This document shows positions 51,554-61,168 of a stretch of DNA of 64,000 bases, one piece after another (positions within the stretch are counted from its first letter, which is position 1; the number at the start of each line of letters is the position of its first letter). Source of the DNA: Arthrobacter stackebrandtii (lineage in GTDB: Bacteria > Actinomycetota > Actinomycetes > Actinomycetales > Micrococcaceae); assembly GCF_017876675.1 (NCBI RefSeq), contig NZ_JAGIOI010000001.1, positions 806,001-870,000 on the forward strand, given 5' to 3'. The translations under genes and the position numbers were made by a program. The notes beneath the pieces are model-generated. The model saw only the letters and a program-made list of their open reading frames with translations, searched no databases and was not told the DNA's origin.

Positions 51554-53923
51554 ATGACGCATGGACTCTCCCGCCGCCACCTCCTGCAGGGCGCCGGTGC
51601 CCTGACATTTGCCGGACTGCTGGCGGGCGGTTTCGCACCGCTGGCCCAGGCCGTGGAACAAGCCAGCCCGGATGACATGCATGCCCTGCGCGAGCGGTGG
51701 GCGGACCAGGTCACCGGCCGCAGGCTGGTCTCGGCAGGCGACGCAGACTATGCCGGGTCCCTGGCCGCACTGGACGCCGCGGTCAGCGAATCCCTCGCCA
51801 GGCTGCTGCCGGAAGGCGCCCGGCCGCAGGTCTTCAGCGACAACCCCTTCACCTCCGACGTCCACATGGTCACCACGTTCAAGCGGCTGGCACAGATGGC
51901 CGCGGCGTGGACCACCCCCGGCTCGCAGCACGAGGGCAGCGCCACCCTGCTGTCCCACGCCCTCGCGGGGCTGGAGGACAGCAACCGGCTCATCTACAAC
52001 AAGGACCAGCAGGAGTTCGGCAACTGGTGGAACTGGGAAATCGGCGTCCCGCGCCCGCTGGGCGAGGCACTGGCCATCCTCGGCAGCCACGTGCCGGAGG
52101 ACCTGCTGGGACGGTACATGGCCGCCGTCGACCACTTCATCCCGGAACCCACCATGCAGTTCTCGGATGAGCGCGGCAAGATCATTTCCGAAGGCGCCAA
52201 CCGCGTGGACATCTGCCAGGGCATCATTGTCCGCTCCATCGTGGGCAACGACCCCGTGCGGCTCGCGGCGGCGGTCAATGCGCTGAGCGACGTGTGGCAG
52301 TACGTCACGAGCGGCAACGGATTCTTCACCGACGGCTCGTTCGTCCAGCACTCCACCATTGCCTACACGGGGACCTACGGCCTGGTGCTGCTCAGCGGCC
52401 TGGCCAAGCTGTTCTCCCTTCTCGGCGAATCGGAGCATGCCGTCTCGGACCCGAGCCGCGACATCCTGTTCAAGACCGTCGAGGACTCCTTCGCCCCGTT
52501 CCTGCACAACGGCCAGATGATGGACTCGGTGCGCGGGCGCGCCATTTCCCGCACGCAGGAGCGCAGCTACGACAACGGCAACATGGCCATCGAGTCCGTG
52601 CTGCTGCTCGCCCGCGCCGTCGACCCGGCCACCGCGGCGCGCTGGCGCGGACTGTGCCGGGGCTGGATGGACCGCAACAGCTACCGCAGCCCGCTGCAGG
52701 GTGCGTCCATCCCGCGCACAGCGCTGCTGAAGGAGCTCGCCGGCTCCGGCTCCGCCGCCATGGCGGAAACGCCGGGCCACAGCTTCTTCGCCGGCATGGA
52801 CCGTTCCGTGTACCGCGGCAACGGCTGGGCCGCGGCGCTGGGCCTGTGCAGCAACCGCATCGCCTGGTACGAATGCGGCAACGGCGAAAATGACCTCGGC
52901 GCCCAGACCGGTTCCGGCATGACCTACCTCTACACCGGCAAGCCGGACCACTACGACGACGGCTTCTGGCCCACCGCGAATCTCGCAAAGCTGCCCGGCA
53001 CCACGGTGGACACCACTCCCCTGCCGCCCAGGGTGGAGGGCCAGTGGGGTGCCGTCACGCCCAAAAACGAGTGGACGGGAGGTGCCACGCTCGGCGAAAA
53101 CGGCGTGGCCGGCATGCACCTCATCGCCCCGGGCAAGACCGGCATGTCTGCCCGCAAGGCCTGGTTCTACAGCCCCGACATGGTGGTGGCCCTCGGCGCA
53201 GACATCCACACCACGAGCGGCGCCACGGTGGAAACCATCGTGGAGCACCGCAACCTCGGCGCCGAAGGCGGTGCAGCCATGACGGTCGACGGCGCACCCC
53301 ACACCGCGCCTGCCGGCACCTCCGCGGTGCACCAGGGTGCAACGTGGGCGCACGTGGACGGCACGGGCGGCTACCTGCTGCTGGGTGCGGAGCCGCTGAC
53401 GGTGCTGCGGGAGCGGCGCGAAGGTTCCTGGAAGAAAGTCAACACCGGAGGCCCGGCGGACCCGCTCGAGCGCGAGTACGCCACCTTGCTGATCGACCAC
53501 GGCACCGGACCCGACGCCGGCTACGCCTATGCGCTGCTCCCCGGAGCCACCGCCAAGAAGACGGAGCAGGCCGCGCGCAAGGCCCCGTCGGTGCTCCGCA
53601 ACGACGCCGTCGGGCAGGGCGTGTCGTTCGGCAACAAGGACTCGGCCGCCGTGTTCTGGCAGGACGGAACCGTCGGTGACATCAGCGCCGACAGGGCCGC
53701 CTGTGTCATGTTTGACGGCAATCCGGGCCACGGCCGGCTCGCGGTCTCCGACCCCACCCAGGCGGCGGACTCCATCACCGTGACGCTGGCCGGCACAGCC
53801 TACCGCCGTGTCACGTCCGGCACTGGCGCCACCCTGGCCCTGGACGGCGGCGGAAACACGGTGGTCACGGTCAGCACGGCCGGGCTGATGGGCCGGACGG
53901 TGGAGCTGGCCTTGCACCGCTGA
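51554..53923 (+). CDS. Exported PL8-family polysaccharide lyase (hyaluronate/chondroitin lyase type)
   Basis: A 789-residue lyase with a Tat signal (SRRHLLQGAGALTFAGLLAGG, cleaved near residue 33). The alpha-toroid domain (about 40-390) has the catalytic Asn in NWWNWEIGVPR and the His and Tyr in FVQHSTIAYTGTYG, with the Arg in RGRAISR. Beta-sandwich domains follow to the C-terminus. PL8 enzymes cut hyaluronate, chondroitin or xanthan by beta-elimination; hyaluronate/chondroitin is inferred from the sulfatases around it. AAAGGAA precedes the ATG, and a 24-bp terminator hairpin follows the gene. Confidence 0.88.
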   Translation: MTHGLSRRHLLQGAGALTFAGLLAGGFAPLAQAVEQASPDDMHALRERWADQVTGRRLVSAGDADYAGSLAALDAAVSESLARLLPEGARPQVFSDNPFTSDVHMVTTFKRLAQMAAAWTTPGSQHEGSATLLSHALAGLEDSNRLIYNKDQQEFGNWWNWEIGVPRPLGEALAILGSHVPEDLLGRYMAAVDHFIPEPTMQFSDERGKIISEGANRVDICQGIIVRSIVGNDPVRLAAAVNALSDVWQYVTSGNGFFTDGSFVQHSTIAYTGTYGLVLLSGLAKLFSLLGESEHAVSDPSRDILFKTVEDSFAPFLHNGQMMDSVRGRAISRTQERSYDNGNMAIESVLLLARAVDPATAARWRGLCRGWMDRNSYRSPLQGASIPRTALLKELAGSGSAAMAETPGHSFFAGMDRSVYRGNGWAAALGLCSNRIAWYECGNGENDLGAQTGSGMTYLYTGKPDHYDDGFWPTANLAKLPGTTVDTTPLPPRVEGQWGAVTPKNEWTGGATLGENGVAGMHLIAPGKTGMSARKAWFYSPDMVVALGADIHTTSGATVETIVEHRNLGAEGGAAMTVDGAPHTAPAGTSAVHQGATWAHVDGTGGYLLLGAEPLTVLRERREGSWKKVNTGGPADPLEREYATLLIDHGTGPDAGYAYALLPGATAKKTEQAARKAPSVLRNDAVGQGVSFGNKDSAAVFWQDGTVGDISADRAACVMFDGNPGHGRLAVSDPTQAADSITVTLAGTAYRRVTSGTGATLALDGGGNTVVTVSTAGLMGRTVELALHR

Positions 53924-53941
53924 TCCCGCGCACCCACCCAC

Positions 53942-54002
53942 AGCACGACGGCGGGAGGCCACCTTTGGCAAACTAAGGTGGCCTCCCGCCGTCGTGCTTT
54001 TT
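53942..54002. terminator. Strong 24-bp terminator hairpin
   Basis: The arms 53942-53965 (AGCACGACGGCGGGAGGCCA...) and 53975-53998 are perfectly complementary over 24 bases around a 9-base loop, followed by TTTTT on the plus strand. It ends the PL8 transcript and, being symmetric, may also stop the convergent oxidoreductase transcript. Confidence 0.95.
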
Positions 54003-54043
54003 GCGATGAAATGCGAACCGGCCGGCGGCCCGTGAGCTGCGGG

Positions 54044-55033
54044 TCAGGGGACGGGGACGGGCGCCAGTTCCACGGCCGTGCCGGTCTCGGCGGCGGCGTA
54101 GGCGGCGAGCACCAGTTCCACCACGTGGCTGGCGTGTGCCAGGCTGACGGCGGGCGCGGCGCCGCCCACAGCCGCCTTGAAGTCCGCGAGCTGCGCCGTG
54201 AACGCGTTCTGGATGTCGTGCGGCGAGGTGGTGTGCAGGACGGTGCGTTCACCGTCGATCTCCATGAATGTCCCGCGCCGGGGGTCCACAGTGGCGGTGC
54301 CCAGCTCGCCCACCACGAGCATCTCGTCGATGTTGTTGGGGCAGTCGGAGGCGATGGTGATGCGCAGCTGGACGCCGTTTTCCAGGAGCAGTTCCATGGT
54401 GCCGTCGGTTTCCACGGGAGAGCCGAAGCGGTTGAGCACCGTGGCGGTGATCCGCGCCGCGGGCGCCCCGCCCAGCCACAGGCTGCGGTCCAGGCAGTGG
54501 GCGCCGATGTTGATGAAGGCGCCGCCGCCGGAGACGGCCTTGTCAAAGAACCAGTCCGGGCGGCTGCCGGGGCGGTAGTCGGTGCTGCGGTAGTCGTGGA
54601 CCATCAACACCCTGCCCAGCCGTCCGGCGTCGAGGGCGGTCCGCAGCGCCAGCTTCTCCGCCATGAAGTGCTGGATCATGCCCACCACCATGACCACCCC
54701 GGCCGCAGCGCACGCATCCTCCATGGTCCGGGCGTCCTCCAACGTGGTGGCCACGGGTTTTTCCACCAGGACATGCACACCGTGGGCCGCCGCGGCGAGC
54801 ACCATCTCCTTGTGCAGGCTGTGCGGGGTGTTGATCACGACGGCGTCCACAACACCCGCTGCCAGCATCTGCCGGTAGTCGGTGTAGACGGCGGCGCCCC
54901 AGGGTTCCGCCACCTTGGCCGCAGCGTCCGCCTTCAGGTCGCAGACTGCCGCCAGGGACAAGCCCGCAATGTCGTCGGCACCCTGTGCGTGGAGACCGGC
55001 TACAGCGCCCGCCCCAATAATTCCCAAGCGCAT
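54044..55033 (-). CDS. Gfo/Idh/MocA-family oxidoreductase
   Basis: A 329-residue NAD(P)-dependent enzyme with the N-terminal Rossmann motif GIIGAGAVAGLHAQG and the EKP motif (HVLVEKPVATTLE), plus the catalytic-side segment GGGAFINIGAHCLD. Enzymes of this family act on sugars, inositols or sugar acids; here the substrate is likely a product of glycan breakdown. It lies 28 bp downstream of the regulator gene on the same strand and is probably in the same transcript. Confidence 0.88.
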   Translation of the reverse strand: MRLGIIGAGAVAGLHAQGADDIAGLSLAAVCDLKADAAAKVAEPWGAAVYTDYRQMLAAGVVDAVVINTPHSLHKEMVLAAAAHGVHVLVEKPVATTLEDARTMEDACAAAGVVMVVGMIQHFMAEKLALRTALDAGRLGRVLMVHDYRSTDYRPGSRPDWFFDKAVSGGGAFINIGAHCLDRSLWLGGAPAARITATVLNRFGSPVETDGTMELLLENGVQLRITIASDCPNNIDEMLVVGELGTATVDPRRGTFMEIDGERTVLHTTSPHDIQNAFTAQLADFKAAVGGAAPAVSLAHASHVVELVLAAYAAAETGTAVELAPVPVP

Positions 55034-55061
55034 GGCTCACTCTTCTCTATTGCTTGTGTTG

Positions 55062-56201
55062 TCATTTGTGGACGCCGTCGCCGGCGTTGGTTTTGGCGCC
55101 GCAGGAGTCCCTGACCACCAGCCGCGGCCGCAGCCGCACCTGGTGGACGGGGCAGTCTTCGCCTTCAACCAGGCGGCGCAGCAGGATTTCGGCCGCCATC
55201 TTGCCCATCCGGTGTTTTGCCGGGGACACTGCGGTCAGCGGCACTTCCGCGAGGTCTGCCAGTTCGTCGTCGTAGGAGACCAGGGCGAGCTGGTCCGGGA
55301 TGGTGATGCCGGCCCGCCGGGCTGCAGCCTCAAGCAACGCCGCCTCCCGGTCGCCGAAGACCAGTGCGGCCGTTGCCCCGGCGGCCATGAGCTGCTGCAG
55401 CAGCTGCTCCGCGGCGCCGTCCTCCCATTCGTTCTTCAGCGCCTGCAGGACGAGCGGGTCAAAGCCGAGGTCCGCGGCGGCGCGCTCATACCCGGCCACG
55501 ATGGCCGGCTCCGTCGGGTTGCTTGTTCGGGTCAGCAGCCCGACGCGCCGGTGGCCCAGGCCGCGCAGGTGCGCGACGGCGTCGTAGGCGCCGCCCTGGT
55601 GGTCGGAACAGACATGCTCCGTCCGGTCCCCCGGCCCCAGGTCCATCAGGCTGCGTTCAAGCAGGACGACGGGAACGTTCAGTCCCGTCAGCTCCCGCAC
55701 GCGCCGTTGCGGATCGGGAATGCCCGTCAGCGTGGGGACAAGGATCAGCCCGTCCACGCCGGAGTCAATCAGGAACTGGATGCTGGAATCCTCGCGCTCC
55801 GGCTTGTAGTTGTAGGTGGCCAGGCGCAGGCTCACATCCTGCGCCGACAGCGTTTCCTCGAGACCCTGCAGCACGCGGGGGTAGTACAGCTGGGTGTCGG
55901 GCAGCAGCACGCCAACCGTGAAGCGGGACCGGCGCCGGGCAGGCTGGCGCTCGGCCACGAAGCTCCCCGAGCCCTGGCGGCGCACCACCAGCCGGGCCTG
56001 TTCCAGTTCCTCATACGCCCGGCGCACCGTGGTGAGGGAGAGCCCCGTCTCGGCAGCCAGCTGCGCCTCGGTGGGCAGCTTGGCGCCCACGGCCCAGGTG
56101 CCGGCAAGGATGCCGCGGCGCAAATCGCCGGCGAGCGCCTGGAATTTCAGCTCCCTCGAGTCCGCGTCACGGATCCTTCCGACGAGTGGTTTCTTCTTCA
56201 A
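55062..56201 (-). CDS. GntR/LacI-type regulator (AraR-like domain order)
   Basis: A 379-residue regulator: a GntR winged helix (about 15-85; LRRGILAGTWAVGAKLPTEAQLAAETGLSLTTVRRAYEELEQ) joined to a LacI-type sugar-binding domain (about 95-375; TVGVLLPDTQLYYPRVLQGLEE, GVDGLILVP, VSYDDELADLA). This order is known from AraR. It probably senses a sugar from the glycosaminoglycan pathway and controls the surrounding genes. The start is a TTG at 56201 with AAAGGGAG close upstream. Candidate operator copies lie at 44987, 51454 and 56382. Confidence 0.85.
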   Translation of the reverse strand: MKKKPLVGRIRDADSRELKFQALAGDLRRGILAGTWAVGAKLPTEAQLAAETGLSLTTVRRAYEELEQARLVVRRQGSGSFVAERQPARRRSRFTVGVLLPDTQLYYPRVLQGLEETLSAQDVSLRLATYNYKPEREDSSIQFLIDSGVDGLILVPTLTGIPDPQRRVRELTGLNVPVVLLERSLMDLGPGDRTEHVCSDHQGGAYDAVAHLRGLGHRRVGLLTRTSNPTEPAIVAGYERAAADLGFDPLVLQALKNEWEDGAAEQLLQQLMAAGATAALVFGDREAALLEAAARRAGITIPDQLALVSYDDELADLAEVPLTAVSPAKHRMGKMAAEILLRRLVEGEDCPVHQVRLRPRLVVRDSCGAKTNAGDGVHK

Positions 56202-56381
56202 GGCTCCCTTTCATGCCGTTGCATGGATCGAGTGTGCCAAGGGGATAAGAGAGGAATAAATAAGGACTAAGAAAATTCCTCTGCCAATGTCGCAAGGACT
56301 TGACCCTACCCTGGCCCGCCACTATGCCCGGCTGCGCGATTTCCTTGAGGGTAGCCGGAATATTGCCGCAAAGATACTCCC

Positions 56382-56392
56382 AAGTACTACTT
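56382..56392 (+). promoter_or_regulatory. Candidate operator (AAGTACTACTT) upstream of the sugar importer
   Basis: It lies inside the perfect inverted repeat CAAGTA-C-TACTTG (56381-56393) and continues GAAT, similar to the TTATT following the other two sites. It is 82 bases before the binding-protein gene and between it and the regulator gene. Confidence 0.5.
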
Positions 56393-56415
56393 GAATCATC
56401 TCTTTGCGGGCTGTT

Positions 56416-56431
56416 TGAGTGTTGTCACTCA
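56416..56431. promoter_or_regulatory. Second palindrome upstream of the sugar importer
   Basis: TGAGTG and CACTCA form a perfect inverted repeat around TTGT, 43 bases before the binding-protein start. The regulator that would use it is unknown. Confidence 0.4.
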
Positions 56432-56474
56432 TCCGTGATGAACGGCACAACTATTTGAAACAAGGGTGTATTCA

Positions 56475-57785
56475 ATGGCAAGCAAATTCCGTTTTGCCCG
56501 GGCTATGGCAATGATGGCCGGTGCCGCACTGGCACTGTCGGCGTGCGGCGGCGCCGGCACCTCCACGGGAGGCGGTGACACCGAAGGCGGCACGTTGACG
56601 TACTGGTCCATGTGGAAGGTGGGCGAGCCGCAGCAGCTGGTGCTCGAAAAGGCCATCGCCGACTTCGAAAAGGAGACCGGGTCCACCGTCAAGGTGCAGT
56701 GGCAGGGCCGCTCCAACATCCAGAAGCTGGTCCCGGCTCTGAACACCAACAACGTCCCCGACATTGTGGACGGCCCCTACGCCAAGCTGGCCCCCGTGCT
56801 GGGCAACACCGGCGAGGCCCTGCCCCTGGACGGCGCCTACGCCTCCGAGGTGGAAGGCACCAAGGTCTCCGAGCTGATCCCGGAGAAATACCTCGCCGTC
56901 TCCAACATCTCCGACGCGGACGGCAAGCCGTGGATGCTGCCGTACAGCCTCAGCTCCGACGGCATCTGGTATGACGCCGGAGCCAACCCGGAGCTGGAGA
57001 GCAACCCTCCGGCGTCCTGGGACGACTTCATCGACCTGCTGGACACATATAAGGCCGCCGGCAAGGTCCCGATGGCAGCCGACGGCGACATTGCCGGCTA
57101 CAACTCCATGTGGTTCACCACCGCCCTGGTCCGCACCGACGGCACCGGTTCCTTCGCCAAGGTCGTCGAGGACAAGACCGGCGCGGCATGGGATGCGCCC
57201 AGCGTCCTCGAGGCCGCCAAGAAGGTTGAACAGATCGCCCAGGGCGGCTACCTGATCAAGGGATACAACGCCAGCAAGTGGCCCGCCCAGCAGCAGGTCT
57301 GGGCCACGGGCGGCGCCGAGATGCTGTTCAACGGTTCCTGGATCCCCACCGAGACAGGCACCTACGCGTCCGAGGACTTCAAGTTCTCCTCCTTCCCGTT
57401 CCCTCCCGTTGAAGGCAAGCCCTCCTCCGTGCGTGCCGACTTTGTTGGCTGGGCCATCCCCAAAAAGGCCAAGAACACTGAGCTGGCGCAGAAGCTGGCA
57501 ACCCACATGCTGAAGAAGGAGTACCAGGACGCCTACGGCACCGATGCCAAGGTCCTGCCCATCCGCACCGACGCCGCCACGGCCCCGGAAATGGCGTCGG
57601 TCAAGAAGTCCCTGGACAGTGCCGAGGAAATCTACCTGCAGAATGACGGCGTCACGTTCCCCGGCTACGTGGAAAAGGTCTTCTGGCCCATCGACGACGA
57701 GCTGTTCCTGGGCAAGATCAACGCCACCGAATTCGTCGAAAAGATGAAGAACGCAACCATCCAGTACTGGAAGGACAACAGCTGA
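56475..57785 (+). CDS. Sugar ABC transporter substrate-binding lipoprotein
   Basis: A 436-residue family-1 binding protein with a lipobox LALSACG (Cys after about 23 residues), a Gly/Thr-rich linker and the fold opening GTLTYWSMWKVGEPQQ. Segments such as VQWQGRSNIQKLVPALNTNNVPDIVDG and NGSWIPTETG are typical of oligosaccharide binders. It likely carries unsaturated disaccharides from lyase action. The ATG at 56475 has AAGGG upstream. It begins a five-gene run (binding protein, two permeases, two sulfatases). Confidence 0.88.
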   Translation: MASKFRFARAMAMMAGAALALSACGGAGTSTGGGDTEGGTLTYWSMWKVGEPQQLVLEKAIADFEKETGSTVKVQWQGRSNIQKLVPALNTNNVPDIVDGPYAKLAPVLGNTGEALPLDGAYASEVEGTKVSELIPEKYLAVSNISDADGKPWMLPYSLSSDGIWYDAGANPELESNPPASWDDFIDLLDTYKAAGKVPMAADGDIAGYNSMWFTTALVRTDGTGSFAKVVEDKTGAAWDAPSVLEAAKKVEQIAQGGYLIKGYNASKWPAQQQVWATGGAEMLFNGSWIPTETGTYASEDFKFSSFPFPPVEGKPSSVRADFVGWAIPKKAKNTELAQKLATHMLKKEYQDAYGTDAKVLPIRTDAATAPEMASVKKSLDSAEEIYLQNDGVTFPGYVEKVFWPIDDELFLGKINATEFVEKMKNATIQYWKDNS

Positions 57786-58738
57786 TGTCCAGCACAACCG
57801 CACGCCGTTCCCGCTCCGCGGCAGTTGCCGCGGAGCGGGGGCAGGGCAGCAGCATCGAAAGGCAGCGGCGCAAGCTGCTGGTGCCTTTCGTCGGCCCGGC
57901 TTTCATCGTCTACACGATCCTCTTCATCATTCCCGCCATTGGTGCAGCCTGGATCAGCCTGCACGAATGGGCGGGCTCCGGCCCCATGACGTTTGTGGGC
58001 GTGAAGAACTACATCATGGTGTTCCGGGACGAGCTGTTCATGAAGTCCTTTGGCAACACCCTCCTGCTCCTTTTCGTTGTGGGCATCACGATCTTTGTCC
58101 TGGCCTTTGCCATGACACTCGTCCTGCGCGACATGGCGGGGAAAAAGGTCGTCCGCAACGTCATCTTCTTCCCGCACCTGATCAACGCCCTGGTCTTCGG
58201 CATCCTGGCAGGGTTCATCTTCAACCCTGGCGGCATGGTCAACTCCCTGCTCAAGCCGCTGGGCGTCTCGGAACCGCCGGCATGGCTGGCCCAGGACAAC
58301 ATCTTCCCGCTCATCATGGCAACCCTGGTGGCCGTCACCACCGGCTACTTCACCACGATCCTGATGGCCGGCGTCGACCGCATTCCGCCGTACTACTACG
58401 AGGACTGCGCCCTGGCCGGCGCCAATGCGTGGCAGCGCCTGCGCTACGTCATCCTGCCCCTGACATGGGACGTGTTCGGCACCTGCGCCGTGCTGTGGAC
58501 CATCTCATCCATCAAGATCTTCGAGATCATCTGGGTCTTTGGCGGCAGCAGCGGCGCCGGCATTCCGCCGACCCAGAGCTGGACCACGGCCGTGTACACC
58601 TACGTCACGGCATTCTCGGGACAGTCCACACCCGCCTACGGCGCAGCCACCGCCTCCGCCATCATCTCCCTGGCGCTGGTTTCCGTCCTCGTCGTGCTCC
58701 TGCGCCGCGCCATGCGCCGCGACGCCGTTGAATTCTAA
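57785..58738 (+). CDS. Sugar ABC transporter permease 1
   Basis: A 317-residue MalF-type permease with six helices. The coupling loop YYYEDCALAGANAWQRLRYVILP has the EAA-type motif. The ATG overlaps the binding-protein stop by one base (TGATG). The cytoplasmic N-terminus is basic. No ATPase gene lies in the operon, so it probably uses a shared MsmK/UgpC-type ATPase encoded elsewhere. Confidence 0.9.
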   Translation: MSSTTARRSRSAAVAAERGQGSSIERQRRKLLVPFVGPAFIVYTILFIIPAIGAAWISLHEWAGSGPMTFVGVKNYIMVFRDELFMKSFGNTLLLLFVVGITIFVLAFAMTLVLRDMAGKKVVRNVIFFPHLINALVFGILAGFIFNPGGMVNSLLKPLGVSEPPAWLAQDNIFPLIMATLVAVTTGYFTTILMAGVDRIPPYYYEDCALAGANAWQRLRYVILPLTWDVFGTCAVLWTISSIKIFEIIWVFGGSSGAGIPPTQSWTTAVYTYVTAFSGQSTPAYGAATASAIISLALVSVLVVLLRRAMRRDAVEF

Positions 58739-58748
58739 GGATCGTTCC

Positions 58749-59708
58749 ATGTCTACCCTCACCGCACCCGAAGAGACTCCCCCGGCCGGCACGGACGGCC
58801 CCGGCAAGAACGGCCGCCGCACCGCCGGCACGCCCCGGCGCACCAAGAACCACCGCGGCGTCAGCCCGGCCCTGCGCGCCGAAAGCAACATCATCCGCAG
58901 CATCGGCGTGTTCCTGCTGTGGGCCGTCGTCGCCGTCAGCATCGCCATGCTTGTGTGGATGGTCCTGCAGGCATTCCGGGACACCCGCTCCATTCTCGCC
59001 AGCCCCTGGGGCATGCCGGAGACCCTCGACTTCTCCAACTTCGTCACTGCCTGGACGGTCAGCGATTTCGCCACCGCCACCTTGAACTCCGCCGTCACCA
59101 CGGCAGTGTCGTCATTCCTGGCAGTCGCCCTCGCCGCCCCGGCCGCGTACTACCTGGCGCGGGTGGAGAGCCGCCTGACCAACGGGTTGACGTTGTACTT
59201 CATCCTCGGCCTGGGCGTCCCGACGCAGGTCATCCTGATCCCGCTGTTCGTCATGCTCAACAAGGTGTACCTGACCGACAGCCTGATCGGGCTGAACCTG
59301 GTCTACATTGCCAGCTCCATGCCGTTCACGGTGTTCCTGCTGACGGCGTTCTTCCGCAGCCTGCCGCTGGAAATGGAGGAGGCCGCCGCGCTTGACGGCG
59401 CCTCAGCCCTGCGCACCTTCGTCCAGATCACGCTCCCCCTGGCCAAGGGCGGCATCCTGACCGCGTTCGTCCTGCAGGTCGTGGCGCACTGGAACGAGAC
59501 CCTGCTGGCGCTGACCTTGATCCAGTCCACCGAGAAATACACCCTGCCCGTTGCCTTGATTTCGTTTGTGCAGCAGCAGACGTATTCCGGCGCCGACTGG
59601 GGCGGCCTGTTCGCGGGCCTCTGCATCGTGGTCCTGCCCATGCTGATCATCTACATCTGGCTGGGCCGCCGCCTCACCGAGGGCCTGACCCTGGGCATGG
59701 GCAAGTAG
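58749..59708 (+). CDS. Sugar ABC transporter permease 2
   Basis: A 319-residue MalG-type permease with a 55-residue cytoplasmic N-terminus and six helices. The coupling loop is PLEMEEAAALDGASALRTFVQITLPLAKGG. The ATG at 58749 has AAGGAT upstream and follows permease 1 by ten bases. Its stop overlaps the GTG of the next sulfatase (TAGTG), so translation is coupled. Confidence 0.9.
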   Translation: MSTLTAPEETPPAGTDGPGKNGRRTAGTPRRTKNHRGVSPALRAESNIIRSIGVFLLWAVVAVSIAMLVWMVLQAFRDTRSILASPWGMPETLDFSNFVTAWTVSDFATATLNSAVTTAVSSFLAVALAAPAAYYLARVESRLTNGLTLYFILGLGVPTQVILIPLFVMLNKVYLTDSLIGLNLVYIASSMPFTVFLLTAFFRSLPLEMEEAAALDGASALRTFVQITLPLAKGGILTAFVLQVVAHWNETLLALTLIQSTEKYTLPVALISFVQQQTYSGADWGGLFAGLCIVVLPMLIIYIWLGRRLTEGLTLGMGK

Positions 59709-61168
59709 TGCCTGCACCCAACCTGCTGTTCATCGTCGCCGACCAGTTCCGGGCCATGTGCCTGGAACCGGGCGGCGACCCTGTTTCCACCCCGTTTTTG
59801 GATGCCATGGCGTCCGACGGCGTGTCCCTCACCAACGCTGTCAGCAGCTACCCGGTATGCAGCCCCCACCGGGCCATGATGATGAGCGGGCAGTACCCGG
59901 AAGCCAATGGCGTCACCCACAACGTCAATTCAGAGACGGCCGAATGGGGTGTGGGCCTGCGCCCGGACGCCCCGTCCTGGGCGGCCGTACTGCGCGATGC
60001 CGGCTACAACACCGGTTACATTGGCAAGTGGCACCTCGAGGCGCCCGTGCCCGAGGACGCCATCCACGGTGCCGGACCGCTCGAGGACGGGCGCTACTGG
60101 GACGCCTGGTCGCCGCCGGACCGCCGCCATGGCTTTGATTATTGGTATTCCTACGGCTGCTGCGATGAGCACCTCACCCCTCATTACTGGACAAGCAACG
60201 CTGCGAGGCACCAGCGCAGCAACGTCACCGGGTGGTCGGCCGCCCATGAGACGGACGTGGCCATTGAGTTCCTCAAGCAGGCCTCCGGTAAAGGCTCAAA
60301 CGGGGCCGATCCAACGCCGTTTGCCCTGGCCGTGTCCTGGAACCCGCCGCACCAGCCCTTCGACCAGCTGCCGCCGGACTACGACACCAGCTACGCATCC
60401 CTGGCACCTGAGGTTTTGCTGAACCGGCCCAATGTGGAGCTGCATACCGACGTGGGGCGGGAAGCTGCGGCCATCGCGCCCCTCTACTACGCGGCCGTCA
60501 CCGCCATTGATGCCCAGGTGGGCCGGCTCCTCCAGACGCTGGACGAACTGGGCCTGGCCCAGGACACACTGGTCATCTTCACCTCCGACCACGGACAGCA
60601 AATGGGCAGCCACGGCCTGCTCTACAAGAACGTGCCCTACGAGGAATCGATGCGCATCCCCTTTGTTCTGCGCTGGTCCGGGCGGCTCGAGGCATCAGCG
60701 GCCGAGAATGCGGGAATCTCCAGCATCGACATCGCCCCCACCATTCTGGGACTGCTGGGCCGCGGCGCCGACGTGCCGTCCGCCATGGCCGGCCGCGACC
60801 TCTCACCCGCGCTCCTTGCCCGGGGCGAGCCCGCACGAATGGGGGACGCAGCTGGCAGCCACGGTGCGCCGTCGTCCCTGTATTTCTACTACCCGCGCAA
60901 CAAAGGCGATGTGGACATCCGGGGCCTGCGCACCGCCACGGGAAAGATCATTGCCCGGTTCAACGCGCAGGACGGTCTCAGCACGGCCGTCTACGACCTC
61001 GTGAACGACCCGTTCGAATTGCACAACATCGCCGATCCCCACATGGTCAGGGCCATGGCCCGGGAACTTGCCGCGGCCCTGGCCGCAGCCGGACAAACAT
61101 GGACCGGAGCCGCTGCCCTGGCTGCGCTGGCGGAGCCGGCAGAAACCAACATGGGAGTACAAGCATGA
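59708..61168 (+). CDS. Sulfatase (Cys type), third gene
   Basis: A 486-residue sulfatase. Motifs are LLFIVADQFRAMCLE (metal Asp), the modification site CSPHR (Cys51), GYNTGYIGKWHLEA (Lys and His) and LVIFTSDHGQQMGSHG. It starts at a GTG that shares one base with the permease 2 stop. There is no export signal, so it desulfates imported sugars. It overlaps the next sulfatase by four bases (ATGA). Confidence 0.9.
   Translation: MPAPNLLFIVADQFRAMCLEPGGDPVSTPFLDAMASDGVSLTNAVSSYPVCSPHRAMMMSGQYPEANGVTHNVNSETAEWGVGLRPDAPSWAAVLRDAGYNTGYIGKWHLEAPVPEDAIHGAGPLEDGRYWDAWSPPDRRHGFDYWYSYGCCDEHLTPHYWTSNAARHQRSNVTGWSAAHETDVAIEFLKQASGKGSNGADPTPFALAVSWNPPHQPFDQLPPDYDTSYASLAPEVLLNRPNVELHTDVGREAAAIAPLYYAAVTAIDAQVGRLLQTLDELGLAQDTLVIFTSDHGQQMGSHGLLYKNVPYEESMRIPFVLRWSGRLEASAAENAGISSIDIAPTILGLLGRGADVPSAMAGRDLSPALLARGEPARMGDAAGSHGAPSSLYFYYPRNKGDVDIRGLRTATGKIIARFNAQDGLSTAVYDLVNDPFELHNIADPHMVRAMARELAAALAAAGQTWTGAAALAALAEPAETNMGVQA

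Noticed and set aside
51503-53971. An 822-codon minus-strand frame opposite the PL8 lyase
   Set aside because: Antisense shadow of a real gene with a signal peptide and catalytic motifs on the plus strand.
53942-54002. Attenuator or regulatory RNA
   Set aside because: A perfect 24-bp stem followed by T5 directly after a gene end is explained by a terminator.
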